Positions 29,213 to 38,444 are shown, numbered from the stretch's first letter. The stretch: 64,000 nucleotides of DNA from Polyangiaceae bacterium (GCA_041389725.1 JAWKRG010000005.1:718160-782159), one strand, 5' to 3'. Made by a program: numbers and translations. Notes: generated by a model from the sequence alone, not told the origin.

Positions 29213-29814
29213 TTGAGAGCACCCGTGCCGCGGGTGGGCATCATGCCGCGCGCCGTCAGCGCTTCGGCCAAGGACGAGGACCCCGTCTCGAGCCAACGCT
29301 CGTAGAGCTTGAGCACCGCGCCGTCGGTTCGCGCCGCGCGCGCCTGCAGCGCCGTGGCCACATCCGCGAGCAGATCAGCGAACTGGCGGAACTTGAGGGC
29401 CAGCTCGGCAAAGACGTCAGGCCCCGAGGATTCCCCGCCGCCCCGGCGCAGCATGGTCGCCGCGGTTTCGTAGGCTCGCGAGCCCAAGGCGCTCACGTAG
29501 GTGCGCTCCACGCCGCGGGTCTCCAGGTGCTCGGCGAAGAAGCCACTGACGTAGAGCACACCGTCCCCCAAGGTGCGCAAGCGCTCGAAGCGCTCATGGC
29601 CGCTGGCCTGCATCGCTTCGTCCAGCAGTAGCGTGAGTGGGCGCGAGAGCGTCTCCTCGGAGAGCGTGCCGGGCCGAGCGTAATCCGCTAGCAGCGCAAC
29701 GACGTAGGACTCCGCGGCATCGGTCGCCTCTACGCGGCGTGCACGCATCGCGTCAGAGACGACACCACTGAAGAACTCCGAGATGTTGCCGGCGAGTTCG
29801 ATCTTGGGGCTCAT
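29209..29814 (-). CDS. Helical hypothetical protein, first gene of a coupled pair
   Basis: This 201-residue, almost entirely helical protein begins MSPKIELAGNISEFFSGVV. It has a conserved-looking core (YVVALLADYARPGTLSEETLSRPLTLLLDEAMQ; LGDGVLYVSGFFAEHLE; YVSALGSRAYETAATML). No signal peptide or membrane helix is present. I do not recognise a family. Its stop codon is shared with the TTG start of the next gene, so the pair forms an operon. Its 5' side faces a 527-base gap that should hold the promoter. Confidence 0.82.
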   Translation of the reverse strand: MSPKIELAGNISEFFSGVVSDAMRARRVEATDAAESYVVALLADYARPGTLSEETLSRPLTLLLDEAMQASGHERFERLRTLGDGVLYVSGFFAEHLETRGVERTYVSALGSRAYETAATMLRRGGGESSGPDVFAELALKFRQFADLLADVATALQARAARTDGAVLKLYERWLETGSSSLAEALTARGMMPTRGTGALN

Positions 29815-30341
29815 GGCATTCCTCCGCCCAGGGTCTTTGCAAAGCCCTGGCCAACGCGAGACGCAGTCGACTCCTCCCTCCCGTCGCCCTGTCCCCCCGG
29901 CAGAGGTTCGACGGGTATGTGCTGCACTTGGGTCGGAGTATCGTCGAGCGTTCTCAACTACTTTCTATATGACGGAATACGGACCCCTCTCGCAAATTGT
30001 GAGCGGTCATGTCGTGCGGTTTCCTAGCCACCAAGCACGTCGGCTGCCAAAACGGTTACCAACCGACTACATCTGCCCACACGAGTGAGACGCCGGGGTG
30101 ACGACACGAATGCCAGGGTGTTGACGACCTCGGCGATGGCTGGCCGGGGATTGGGTCTCGCCGCAGTCCGGCCCGTGGCGTCGCCTCCCACGCTGCGCGG
30201 CGCGGTTCGTCGCGAAAGTGCGGAGCGACAGTCCGTGCGCGGGTTCCACCCGGCCGAAGGGTGGGACTCGCCTGATTAGCAAGTCACGACTTGACGAGTC
30301 ACGACTTGACGAGTCACGACTTGACGAGTTACGACCTGTCA
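29815..30341. other. Intergenic region between divergent genes
   Basis: This 527-base gap has no convincing gene. A locally AT-rich stretch at 29950-30005 (around TTTCTATATGACGGAATAC) stands out from the GC-rich background and probably holds promoters. The right end carries the 15-bp tandem repeat listed separately. Confidence 0.45.
30281..30336. repeat. 15-bp tandem repeat (AGTCACGACTTGACG), about 3.7 units
   Basis: Units of AGTCACGACTTGACG run head to tail immediately before the ATPase start; the last copy is diverged (AGTTACGACCTG). The unit contains a degenerate dyad (AGTCACGACTTGACG against its complement), so it could be a protein-binding array or a minisatellite. Its period equals that of the minisatellite family near 44.6, 47.9 and 48.7 kb, but the unit sequence differs. 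Confidence 0.8.
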
Positions 30342-31715
30342 ATGTTCCTAGGCCGGGAGCGAGAGCTCGAGGCGCTTCGCCAGCAATTCCAGGGTTCGGG
30401 CGGCGCCTTCGTCGTGGTCTACGGCCGGCGGCGCGTGGGTAAGAGCGAGCTTCTGCTCGAGTTCGTGCGCGACAAGGCCGCCGTCTACTTCGTGGGCAAG
30501 AAAGCCCCCGCGGCTCTACAGCGGGCGGAGCTGGCACGGGAAGCAGCGGCCCTGCTGCAGCAGCCGCTGCTCGAGCACGCGACGAGTGACTGGAAGCAGT
30601 TGCTCTCCGCCATCGTGGAACAGCACCGAGGTGGCGGGCGGCTCGTCCTCGTCTTGGACGAGTTCCAATGGATGGCCGAGGCCAGCCCGGAGTTGCCCTC
30701 GGTGTTGCAAGAGCTGTGGGACCGCCACTGGCAGCACTCCAAGAAGATCATGCTCGTGCTCTGCGGCTCCTTCATCGGCTTCATGGAGCGCGAGGTACTC
30801 GGCAAGCAGAGTCCGCTCTTCGGCCGGCGCACTGCGCAGATGTTGCTACAGCCCTTCGACGCCCTGGAGGCAGCGCGCTTTCATCGCGGCTGGTCCCTGG
30901 TCGACCGGGCGCGAGCGCGCTTCGTCTGTGGTGGCATTCCCGGGTACCTGAAGCGCTTCGACGCGTCGCTCAGCTTCGAGAAGAACCTGGAGCGTGAGCT
31001 GCTCGACGAGTTCGCGCCGCTCTATCGCGAGCCGGAGTTCCTGCTGCGGGAAGAGCTGAGAGACGTCCAGAACTACCACGCGGTGCTGCGCACCATCGCA
31101 GCTGGCGCTCACGCCACCAAAGACATAGCCAAGTCGGCCGGAGTGGAAGAACGCAGTCTGCACTACTACCTGCAGCAACTGGTGGACTTGGGCTACGTCG
31201 CGCGCCGTTATCCACTCACCAGCGGCAAAGCCAACGTGCGCGCCGTGCGCTTCGTGCTGGATGACCCGCTGCTGCGCTTTTGGTTCCGCTTCGTCTTTCC
31301 AAACAACAGCTACATCCAGCACATGGGGCCCGCTCGCGCGTTGCGGGATCGTATCCGTCCCGAACTGGACTCGTACTTCGGCGGGTGCTTCGAGCGTCTC
31401 TGCCGCGAATCGCTGCCGCGGCTCTACGCACGCGAAGGAGTGAGCGCGTCCTTCCAGATCGGTGAGTACTGGGCGCGGGACGTGCAGATCGACGTCGTGG
31501 GCCTGCGGGACGATGGCTGGACGGACCTGGGCGAGTGCAAGTGGGGCAGCGTGCGCTCCGCCAAAGCGCTTGCAAGCGAGCTGGAAGCGAAGGTTCCGCG
31601 CTACCCGAATCCGCGCGGCGCCAGTCTGGGGCGCCGCTTCTTCCTGCGCACCAAGCCCAAGGGCGATCTCCCTCCGGGTCGTTGGCACGACTTGGCCGAC
31701 CTCTACCACGACTGA
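30342..31715 (+). CDS. AAA-type ATPase with C-terminal DUF234 nuclease-like domain
   Basis: This 457-residue protein has Walker A GRRRVGKS at residues 28-35 and Walker B LVLVLDEF near 102-109, followed by FQW, as in STAND/archaeal-type ATPases. A winged-helix segment (ATKDIAKSAGVEERSLHYYLQQLVDLGYVARRYP) sits mid-protein. The last 110 residues carry a DUF234-type region with DVQIDVVGLRDDGWTDLGECKWG, a PD-(D/E)xK-like D...E-x-K arrangement. I started at the second ATG because the first 17 codons are made of the 15-bp repeat. The family is common in archaea and scattered bacteria, often near defence or mobile genes; its role is not established. Confidence 0.92.
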   Translation: MFLGRERELEALRQQFQGSGGAFVVVYGRRRVGKSELLLEFVRDKAAVYFVGKKAPAALQRAELAREAAALLQQPLLEHATSDWKQLLSAIVEQHRGGGRLVLVLDEFQWMAEASPELPSVLQELWDRHWQHSKKIMLVLCGSFIGFMEREVLGKQSPLFGRRTAQMLLQPFDALEAARFHRGWSLVDRARARFVCGGIPGYLKRFDASLSFEKNLERELLDEFAPLYREPEFLLREELRDVQNYHAVLRTIAAGAHATKDIAKSAGVEERSLHYYLQQLVDLGYVARRYPLTSGKANVRAVRFVLDDPLLRFWFRFVFPNNSYIQHMGPARALRDRIRPELDSYFGGCFERLCRESLPRLYAREGVSASFQIGEYWARDVQIDVVGLRDDGWTDLGECKWGSVRSAKALASELEAKVPRYPNPRGASLGRRFFLRTKPKGDLPPGRWHDLADLYHD

Positions 31716-31728
31716 GCGAGGCGCCCGC

Positions 31729-31790
31729 GCACGAAGGTCCGGCACTCCCGCCCCGCGTCGACGCACGAAGGTCCGGCACTCCCGCCCCGC
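31729..31790. repeat. 28-bp direct repeat pair
   Basis: Two identical 28-base copies (31729-31756 and 31763-31790), each starting GCACGAAGGTCCGGC and ending CCCGCCCCGC, are separated by GTCGAC. They lie in the gap after the ATPase gene. They may be a short intergenic repeat family or a recent slippage product. Confidence 0.85.
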
Positions 31791-31847
31791 CACCAGGCTG
31801 CCAGATTCTTTTCCACCCCTTCGCGGCCACGCCATGATTTCGCGACC

Positions 31848-32192
31848 ATGATCGAGAAGCGACGAAATCGGAGTGAAATCAGCGGAACCGCGGCCGGCCT
31901 GTACTTGCGCTCAGCCCGCCAGCGCCAGGGTTTGAAGGAGTTCGTCCTGGCGGATCAGAGCGGACTCGTCATTGCCGCATCCGGCACGCCCGACCGCGCC
32001 GAGGTCGTCGCCAGCATGGCCGCCATGCGTGACGCCGGCAGTGAGCACGACGCTGGCTTCGACATCCGCGACGAAGAGATGCACCTGAGCGGCGTGACGA
32101 TCTTCGGCCAGCGCTGCGTCCTCGCCGCCCTCGGCCCCCGCCGCCCGGACATGGTCGCGGCCGCTGCGGCGATGCATCGCATCTTCGCTTGA
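31848..32192 (+). CDS. Small hypothetical protein, roadblock-like pattern
   Basis: This 114-residue protein begins with a basic N-terminus followed by LKEFVLADQSGLVIAASGTPDRAEVVASMAAM. It then has FDIRDEEMHLSGVTIFGQRCVLAALG and a C-terminal helix. The alternation LADxxGLVIAxSG, helix, then a strand pair resembles Roadblock/LC7 domains, which in myxobacteria regulate small GTPases such as MglA. This is a weak pattern match and not a firm assignment. No GTPase gene is adjacent. Confidence 0.65.
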   Translation: MIEKRRNRSEISGTAAGLYLRSARQRQGLKEFVLADQSGLVIAASGTPDRAEVVASMAAMRDAGSEHDAGFDIRDEEMHLSGVTIFGQRCVLAALGPRRPDMVAAAAAMHRIFA

Positions 32193-32371
32193 GCCGCGGG
32201 CTCGCCCGCGACTAGAGACGCGCGTCGCAAAGGCCCGTCGAGTCGCCCGCCCGCGCGTCGCCCGCTTCGACAGGAGCGTCCGTGCATCAAAGGGCGGCGC
32301 GCCCAGTTGCGCTGGATCAAGTCGCGCGGCGCGGAGAGTGCAGCCGCGCGCGCGATCCGTACACTGAGTGG

Positions 32372-33526
32372 ATGCAGTTCGAGAAGCTACCGGTGAACGA
32401 TCGCGCGACGCGCGTGAACCTCGAGGTCGAGCGCCTCGCGAATCGAGTGGTGCGCAGCTACGACCGTTGGCTCGAGCGAGTCCACCTGGGCGGTCGCGCC
32501 GCGCAGTACGACGACGTGCACTACGAGTTCGTCGGCGGCGCCGCCGACGAACTGCGCAAGAAGCACTACGACAAGAGTCTGCGGCTGCTTTGGAAGGGCG
32601 AAGCGGCTCTGCCCTGGTCGAGCTTTCGCGACTGCAACCCCCACGAGCGGGAGCTGGTCGACTTGGCCGAGCAGAACCTGACCGACGACGAGCGCGCCTT
32701 GCGTCAGCGCATCACCAGCGACGAGTTCAAGGAGTTGCTCGATCGCGAGTACACGGTCGAACAGAAGCACGCGATCGTGGCCATTCTCTCGGCGATTGGC
32801 CACGGCGAAGCCTACGCCTGGTTGGTCTCGGCCAGCTTGCTGCCCCAAGTGAAGAGCACCGGCGCCAAGGCCGCGCTGACCATGCAGGTGCTGGAAGAGG
32901 CGAAGCACTTCGTGGTGATGCGCGAGCTGATGCAGGCGTTTCGCGTGGAGATCCCGCGGCAGAGCGCCTGGGAGTACCTGCTGCTCGAAGGCGCGCTCAA
33001 GGCCCGCGGGCTCGACAAGTTCTTTGCCATGAACGTGCTGGTCGAGAGCATCGCGCTCAGCATCTTCGGCGTGCTGTCGACGCTTCCGGGTCTCGAGGTG
33101 TTGCGCCTGTTCCACCTGGACGAAAGCCGTCACACGGCGCTGCCGATGAACTACTTCCGCGAGTTCCCACTCTCCAGCTGGCAGCAGAAGAGCCCTCTCG
33201 GACGCATGCGCCGTCTGAAGATGTCCCTGCCCACTCTGCCGCTGATCATGCTGTTGGAGCCGGACCTGGCCGTGCTCGGCATCGACGCCTTCGACTTCGC
33301 TGGTTCGGTGATGCGAAAAGTGTCGCACCTGTCGCAGCGCGCGGGCTTCTTACAGCCCGAAGAAGCCGACGCGCAGAGTCAGTTCTTCAACAAGGTGTTC
33401 AACGCCTACTGCCGCGCCACGCGCCCAGGCCATCGCGACAAGGACTTCATGTCCGCCGAAACCACCGCCGGCGCCGCCGAACTAGCCGTCGAGCGCGAAG
33501 CCTTCGGCCTGCAAGCGACGGCGTGA
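32372..33526 (+). CDS. Ferritin-like diiron protein (AurF-like)
   Basis: This 384-residue helical protein has metal-ligand motifs of the ferritin-like superfamily. There is a Glu in HGEAYAW near residue 145, EAKH near 175-178, a Glu in VESIALS near 223 and ESRH near 251-254. That is two ExxH motifs plus bridging carboxylates, enough for a dinuclear iron site. Spacing and size resemble AurF-type oxygenases and related diiron proteins of unknown substrate. ATG at 32372 was chosen; the longer frame from 32282 is Arg-rich and unlikely. No partner reductase is adjacent. Confidence 0.8.
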   Translation: MQFEKLPVNDRATRVNLEVERLANRVVRSYDRWLERVHLGGRAAQYDDVHYEFVGGAADELRKKHYDKSLRLLWKGEAALPWSSFRDCNPHERELVDLAEQNLTDDERALRQRITSDEFKELLDREYTVEQKHAIVAILSAIGHGEAYAWLVSASLLPQVKSTGAKAALTMQVLEEAKHFVVMRELMQAFRVEIPRQSAWEYLLLEGALKARGLDKFFAMNVLVESIALSIFGVLSTLPGLEVLRLFHLDESRHTALPMNYFREFPLSSWQQKSPLGRMRRLKMSLPTLPLIMLLEPDLAVLGIDAFDFAGSVMRKVSHLSQRAGFLQPEEADAQSQFFNKVFNAYCRATRPGHRDKDFMSAETTAGAAELAVEREAFGLQATA

Positions 33527-33579
33527 GGGATCCCGCCGCCCTTCTTCAGGGACAGCGAGCACGGCGGGTCTTCGAAGCC

Positions 33580-36384
33580 TCACGGACAGTTCTGTAGGTC
33601 GACGGGAGCGGCGTAGAGCTCTTCCGCGCCCCAGCGCGTGTCGCTCCACAGCGCGAGCACGGAGTTCGACCCCGTGCTGACCGCGTCCATGCTCGTGCCG
33701 TTGGGGGTGGCCAAGATGGACACGTCGCTCGCCAGTGGAGTGACGCTGGTCGGTCCACTCTGCGAGAGAGTAGAGCGGCGGAGGAAGATCATGTTGCCGT
33801 GTAGCTCCACCAGGTCATACACGCCCCCGCTGCGCAGGAGGGTCTTCGTGGTGCCCGTGTAGCTATACGCTGTCCCCAAGGACGCAGCGAGCGCCGGTGA
33901 GTTGCCGACCTCGCCCCGATTCACCATGATGCCCTGCGAGTTCTGGGCCCAAGTGGTAACCCAGGTGGTCCCGTCGTGTGCCAGCGATGGCAGCAATGAG
34001 TAGTAGCCGGAGCTGCTCAGCGCAACCGGCGCCTTGGTCTTCGAGCCGTCCGAATTGTAGAACACCAAGGTGGGGCTGCTGGACGCAATCACCGCGATGC
34101 CCCACTCCCCGCTGGGCGACAGCGCAACTGCTGGCCGGTGGTACACGGAGTTCGTAGTCGTGACGTTGACAGCCTCGGGCGCAGAGCCGTCGGTCCCGAT
34201 GCGTTGGAAACTCACCGAGCTGTACTGCGCGCTGACCAGCGCGTAGCCAGCGTAGACCGACGACCAGGTGATCCTGGGCGCAGCGATGGGAAGCTTGGTC
34301 CCCGTCGTCGCTGCGGAAATGTCGACGGCCGCAGCCTTGGGCGTGCCGTTCGCGTCCAGGCGACGGAACCAGATCGCAGAATTGGTGCGCCAAGTGACGC
34401 CGAACTCGCTGCCCGTCCAGGTGATGTCCGGCTCGTACAGACTGCCCGCCCCCACCGCGACGTCTGGACTCTTGGCTCGGGTGCCATCCGCGTTCAACAG
34501 GGCAAAGTAGAGGCCGCCGGCTTCTTCTACGTAGACCACGCCCACCTTCGTTCCGCTCCACGCCGCTGCGGGATTCCACGTCTTCGAAACCGTGGTGGTG
34601 AGTCGCACGGCGGCGCCCACGACGGGCGTCGGGCACTGGCACTTGCCGCCGTTGCAGATCTGATTCCCGACGCACGCCTTGCTACACGACGAGCAGTGCA
34701 GGGGATCCGTCTGCAGATTGGCGCACTCCGTACCGCACAGCGTCTGCCCAGCTACGTCGCACACGCAGGAGTAGCCCGAGCAGTGCGTGCCCGCGGGACA
34801 CGTCTTGTCGCACGCGCCGCAATGGCTCGGGTTCGAGTAGATGGACGTACATGTCCCGGTGGACGCACACCAAGTCTCTGTGTAGGTCTGGCACTTGCAC
34901 GTGCTGCTCGAACAGATCTGACCGTTCTCGCACTGATGACCGCACGACCCGCAGTTGGCCGGATCCGTCGAAGTGGTCACGCAGGTCTGGGTGGCAGGGC
35001 AATAGGTCTTGCCGCTGCCACAGGTGCAGGTGCTGTTGACGCAGGTCTGTGCCGCCGGGCATGCCTTGTCACAGCCGCCGCAGTTCTGGCTGTCCGTCTT
35101 GGTGTCCACGCAACCCGACGCGCAAATCGTTTGGCTCGAGACGCTGCACTTGCACGAGCCGAGGCTGCAGTACTGACCGCTGCCGCATGCTTGGCCACAG
35201 CCGCCGCAGTGGTTCGTGCTGGATTGAGTGTTGATGCAGAGGCCGCCACAATCCGTGGGAGCATAGGCCGGGCAGGCGCAAACGCCCGAGTTGCAGACGT
35301 GTGCCAGCGCGCAGGTCTGGCCACAGCCGCCGCAGTTCGCGGTGTCGGTGCCCGTGTTGACGCAGGTACCGTTGCAGAGCGTGCCTCCGACGCAAGTGCA
35401 ACTTCCTCCCACACACTGTTGGGTCGGCAGGCAGGCGTTGCCGCAACTGCCGCAGTTCAGCTCGTCGATCGCCATGTCCACGCACTTGTCCGCGCAGATG
35501 TCTTGGGCGTTGAGTGGACAGGAACACAGCCCGTTGGAGCAGCTACCACCACTTGGGCATTTGTTGCCGCAGCTGCCGCAGTTGTCCTGATTCGCATTCA
35601 TGCTGATGCAGAACCCGTTGCAGTACTCCTGCCCAGTGACCGGGCAGGTACACTTGCCTCCGATGCAGCTCTGCACGTTGGGACACTCGGTGCCGCAGGT
35701 GCCGCAGTTGGCGACGTCCGAATCGAGGTCGACGCAGCCGATGCCGTCGCAGTAGTCCGGAGTCAGCGCGCTGGTGCAGCTGCAGATGCCGTTCACGCAG
35801 GCTTGCCCAGGGTTGCAGACGGTTCCGCACGCGCCGCAGTTCTGCGGGTCGGAGTCGAAGCGAGCACACTTGCCTGCGCACTCGAAAGGACTGTCGGGCG
35901 GGCAGATACACTTGCCCAAGCTGCATGTCTGATCCGATCGGCACGAGACATCGCACGCGCCGCAGTGGTCGGGGTCGTCTTTCGGGATGGGCACGCCGTC
36001 GCAGAGCATGCAGTCGTCGACGAGACCGTTGCACTCGTTGTCGATGCCATCGCCGCAGATCTCGGCTCCCGCGTCGGGAACGCAGGCACAGATTTGTGGC
36101 GTCAGCCCTTCCGCGCTGACGCAACCCCAGTTGGCCGACGCCGGACACCCCAGGTCCGACGCGCACGTCTGGGTGCAGACACCGGTGCTGTCGTCCTTGC
36201 GTACGCAAAGTCGAGATGCGCAGTCTTCGGTGCGCTGACAAGGCGCTCCGAACACTCCTGTGCCAGCGCTGGGGCCCAGTTCCGGGGACTCACTGGAACT
36301 GCAGGCCAGGGTCAGTAGAGACGCAAGCAAGACTAGCCACGGTGCGGCCAGCCTGCGCCCAGTCAGCTCACTAGTACGCGACAT
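33580..36384 (-). CDS. Giant cysteine-repeat lipoprotein with C-terminal beta-propeller-like region (paralog 1)
   Basis: This 934-residue protein has a lipoprotein signal (PWLVLLASLLTLACSSS). The N-terminal module APCQRTEDCASRLCVRKDD is followed by the metal-binding-type motif CGDGIDNECNGLVDDC. About a dozen tandem modules of roughly 40 residues follow, with pattern CxGxCVxxxxDxxNCGxCGxxCxxxQxCxxGxCxC. The last third has no cysteine repeats and shows blades such as WSGTKVGVVYVEE, WTGSEFGVTW and WGIAVIASS, ending VDLQNCP. It is collinear with the gene at 44739. Its start lies 14 bases inside the upstream lipoprotein gene, so the two are coupled. It is probably displayed on the outer membrane and disulfide-rich; function unknown. 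Confidence 0.9.
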   Translation of the reverse strand: MSRTSELTGRRLAAPWLVLLASLLTLACSSSESPELGPSAGTGVFGAPCQRTEDCASRLCVRKDDSTGVCTQTCASDLGCPASANWGCVSAEGLTPQICACVPDAGAEICGDGIDNECNGLVDDCMLCDGVPIPKDDPDHCGACDVSCRSDQTCSLGKCICPPDSPFECAGKCARFDSDPQNCGACGTVCNPGQACVNGICSCTSALTPDYCDGIGCVDLDSDVANCGTCGTECPNVQSCIGGKCTCPVTGQEYCNGFCISMNANQDNCGSCGNKCPSGGSCSNGLCSCPLNAQDICADKCVDMAIDELNCGSCGNACLPTQQCVGGSCTCVGGTLCNGTCVNTGTDTANCGGCGQTCALAHVCNSGVCACPAYAPTDCGGLCINTQSSTNHCGGCGQACGSGQYCSLGSCKCSVSSQTICASGCVDTKTDSQNCGGCDKACPAAQTCVNSTCTCGSGKTYCPATQTCVTTSTDPANCGSCGHQCENGQICSSSTCKCQTYTETWCASTGTCTSIYSNPSHCGACDKTCPAGTHCSGYSCVCDVAGQTLCGTECANLQTDPLHCSSCSKACVGNQICNGGKCQCPTPVVGAAVRLTTTVSKTWNPAAAWSGTKVGVVYVEEAGGLYFALLNADGTRAKSPDVAVGAGSLYEPDITWTGSEFGVTWRTNSAIWFRRLDANGTPKAAAVDISAATTGTKLPIAAPRITWSSVYAGYALVSAQYSSVSFQRIGTDGSAPEAVNVTTTNSVYHRPAVALSPSGEWGIAVIASSSPTLVFYNSDGSKTKAPVALSSSGYYSLLPSLAHDGTTWVTTWAQNSQGIMVNRGEVGNSPALAASLGTAYSYTGTTKTLLRSGGVYDLVELHGNMIFLRRSTLSQSGPTSVTPLASDVSILATPNGTSMDAVSTGSNSVLALWSDTRWGAEELYAAPVDLQNCP

Positions 36385-36961
36385 AGCAACCCAACCTTTG
36401 CGAACATTCCTCGACGGAATAGAGCGAGCACGGAAACGGCGTGCCCTTGCACTTGTCACTCCAGTAGCAGCCTTCCTGGTACAAACAGCTGAGCGAGCTA
36501 CTGAAGAGGCTGCAGCTCCAGGATGAACCGCTGCACTTGCTGCTGGACGAGGACCAGAAGCACCCCTCTTGCGAGTTGCAGCTGTAGGAGGAGAAGAACG
36601 AGTAGCAGGAAGACGAGACTCCCGTGCAGTCGCCTCCCGTCAGGCAGCCGTAGAAGCTGCACTCCCCAGACGAAACTGCGGAGCACGTCAGCGGAACGCC
36701 GTCGCAGTGCGCCGTACTTCCGCCGCTGCCGGCGGCTCCGCTGGTTGCGCCGACTCCGCCAGTCGCGCCAAACGCTCCGAACCCACCCGTTCCGCCGCTG
36801 CCGCCGTTGATCGCGCTGGCGTCGAACTCCAACATGGCGTCCGGCGGTCCGCCGCTAGTGGGTCCAGTTGCTGGGTCACTCCCGCACGCGGCTAGCAAGC
36901 ACGCAGGGAGAAGTGTCAAACCGATCCGGTGCAGCGACTTGTTTTGGTGTGGCCCGCCCAT
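36371..36961 (-). CDS. Cysteine/serine-rich lipoprotein, first gene of operon with giant paralog 1
   Basis: This 196-residue protein starts ATGGG without a visible ribosome binding site and has a lipobox signal (GLTLLPACLLAACGSD). A Gly-rich linker (GGSGGTGGFGAFGATGG) leads to three or four repeats around SxxSCxxQEGCFW and CLYQEGCYW, with CxGxxxxC spacing. The same repeat appears in the lipoprotein at 37294, so the two are related. Upstream, at 96 and 130 bases, are two copies of the 21-bp palindrome. The function is unknown; repeated GC(F/Y)W cores suggest a small disulfide-stabilised binding module. Confidence 0.85.
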   Translation of the reverse strand: MGGPHQNKSLHRIGLTLLPACLLAACGSDPATGPTSGGPPDAMLEFDASAINGGSGGTGGFGAFGATGGVGATSGAAGSGGSTAHCDGVPLTCSAVSSGECSFYGCLTGGDCTGVSSSCYSFFSSYSCNSQEGCFWSSSSSKCSGSSWSCSLFSSSLSCLYQEGCYWSDKCKGTPFPCSLYSVEECSQRLGCYVAY

Positions 36962-37056
36962 CGTGCTGAAGCGTAGCCAACTTCGCGTCCGCGGGAACCG
37001 ATTTCGGCATTGTCGCTGAAGATAGGTGTGCTGTTGTGTGCCGCAAGGCAGCGTGC

Positions 37057-37077
37057 GTTGAGCAAAACTTGCACAAC
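37057..37077. promoter_or_regulatory. 21-bp palindromic site, copy A
   Basis: GTTGAGCAA-AAC-TTGCACAAC. Arms match at eight of nine positions. It lies 96 bases upstream of the Cys-rich lipoprotein start at 36961 and 34 bases from copy B, about three helical turns. Confidence 0.75.
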
Positions 37078-37090
37078 TGCTTCCTCGTTC

Positions 37091-37111
37091 GTTGAGCAAA
37101 CTTTGCGCAAC
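37091..37111. promoter_or_regulatory. 21-bp palindromic site, copy B
   Basis: GTTGAGCAA-ACT-TTGCGCAAC. Arms match at eight of nine positions. It lies 130 bases upstream of the start at 36961. The whole 332-base gap 36962-37293 contains nothing else convincing besides copies A and B. Confidence 0.75.
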
Positions 37112-37293
37112 TGTTTCTCGCTGCGTCCGAAAGACGAGCGGTTATCAGCTGTTGATCGAGTCGCGCTACTTCCTGGGATGCGGCGAATCCGCAGCACGCG
37201 AAGTATCTCGCGCCTTCGAGCATGACGAAGATCAAGACTGGCACCCCTGGGCGCCCACGAAGGCAAGCGCCCAGGGGTTGCCCAGGGCTGCAC

Positions 37294-38244
37294 TCAGCCG
37301 CAAAAGGACTTCGGGACGCAAACCTTGCCCGAAGTCGTTGGATAGCAGCAACCGCCCTTGCACTGGGCGTCCGACGTGCACGCCGCGGCGCAGATGCCGT
37401 AGCCTTTGCCCATCACGTCCACGCAGCTTGCGGTGCCACAGCACTCCGCCGACTTGTTGCAGCCGCCACCTGGAGCCGTGCAGCTTCCGCCGCAGAGTTC
37501 GAGGGTCGCGCAGTAGCCATTGAGGCAACAGCCGCTGTTGCACTGAGTGCCGTCCGTGCACTTGGGCGTGCATTCCGTGCCGTATCCCGTGTAGATGCAG
37601 GCACCCCCAGGGCTTTCCCCAACGCAACACTCGTCATTGCCGTTGCAGTTTGCGCCCTCGTTTGCACATGGGCTCTTCGGTGGCGGCCCGGCTGCGGTGA
37701 GGTAGCAACCCGCAACACTGCTACAAGTCGCGGCATCGAGCAGCTCACAGGGGCTCGGTGCGCCAGTGCAGTTCGACTTCCAGTTGCACCCCTGCTGGTC
37801 CGAACACGCGGGCTCCTGTGCAAAAGTCGAACACGACGCAGCGGAGCCGGTGCACGAGCCTCCTGACCAGTAGCACCCTTGCTGCGAGTAGCACTCGACT
37901 TGATACAAGGCAGCACAACTCCACGCGCTGCCCGTACAGCTGCTGCTGTCGCTACAGCCCGGGGTCGTGATGCATGCACTGCCCGCTGCCGCGCACGGAA
38001 GCGGCGTGCCGCTGCAGACGGGGGTCCCGCCGCCGCCGCTGCCGCCCGAAGCACTTCCGGCGCTTCCACCTCCGGCGTCGAAGCCACCGAAAGCGCCAAA
38101 CCCGCCGCCACCTTGGCCACTCGATGCGCCTGTGGAAGCCTGGCCGCCGTTTGATCCAGGCGAACCACCGCCGCCCGAACATGCCAAACACGTTGCTACC
38201 GTCGCTACTCCAAGCGCACGGCGCAACCACCGATCATAGTTCAT
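37294..38244 (-). CDS. Cysteine-rich lipoprotein with Gly-rich linker
   Basis: The start follows AGGAG at good spacing. The 316-residue protein has a lipoprotein signal (ATVATCLACSGGGG) and a Gly/Ser/Ala linker. Two cysteine-rich regions follow. The first repeats CxGxxxxCxxxxxxxCYSQQGCYW, CSDQQGCNW and VAGCYL, related to the lipoprotein at 36371. The second repeats CCxxGxC knots (NDECCVGESPGGAC, NSGCCLNGYCATL, SAECCGTASC, KGGCCYPTT) like small secreted disulfide knots. Surface display is likely and a target unknown. Unlike its neighbours it lacks the 21-bp palindrome upstream. Confidence 0.85.
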   Translation of the reverse strand: MNYDRWLRRALGVATVATCLACSGGGGSPGSNGGQASTGASSGQGGGGFGAFGGFDAGGGSAGSASGGSGGGGTPVCSGTPLPCAAAGSACITTPGCSDSSSCTGSAWSCAALYQVECYSQQGCYWSGGSCTGSAASCSTFAQEPACSDQQGCNWKSNCTGAPSPCELLDAATCSSVAGCYLTAAGPPPKSPCANEGANCNGNDECCVGESPGGACIYTGYGTECTPKCTDGTQCNSGCCLNGYCATLELCGGSCTAPGGGCNKSAECCGTASCVDVMGKGYGICAAACTSDAQCKGGCCYPTTSGKVCVPKSFCG

Positions 38245-38444
38245 ATGAGCACTCCTGTTTGAGAGCGCCCCGCGTCGGCTAGTGCTCGAGCGTTCGTCTC
38301 CAACCGACGTCCGCCGCGTGGCGCACTCGGATGGATTCATGGGGAGTCGCGCGAGAGCACGACGCCCCTTCGGCCACCGTCTTGCTTCGGTTGCGCCCTT
38401 TCGAGCACGACGCTGCGGTTCTGGTGGGAATCGCAGACGCAGGA

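Noticed and set aside
30342..31790. Insertion sequence or defence island around the DUF234 ATPase
   Set aside because: No transposase, terminal inverted repeats or second defence gene was found; short repeats on each side differ from each other.
34138..36318. 726-codon plus-strand frame opposite giant paralog 1
   Set aside because: It is an Ala/Arg/Val-rich mirror of the Cys-repeat gene; its apparent periodicity comes from those repeats.
33580..36384. EGF-like or keratin-like eukaryotic protein
   Set aside because: The CGxCGxxC modules and lipoprotein signal fit bacterial Cys-repeat surface proteins better; the spacing does not match EGF domains.
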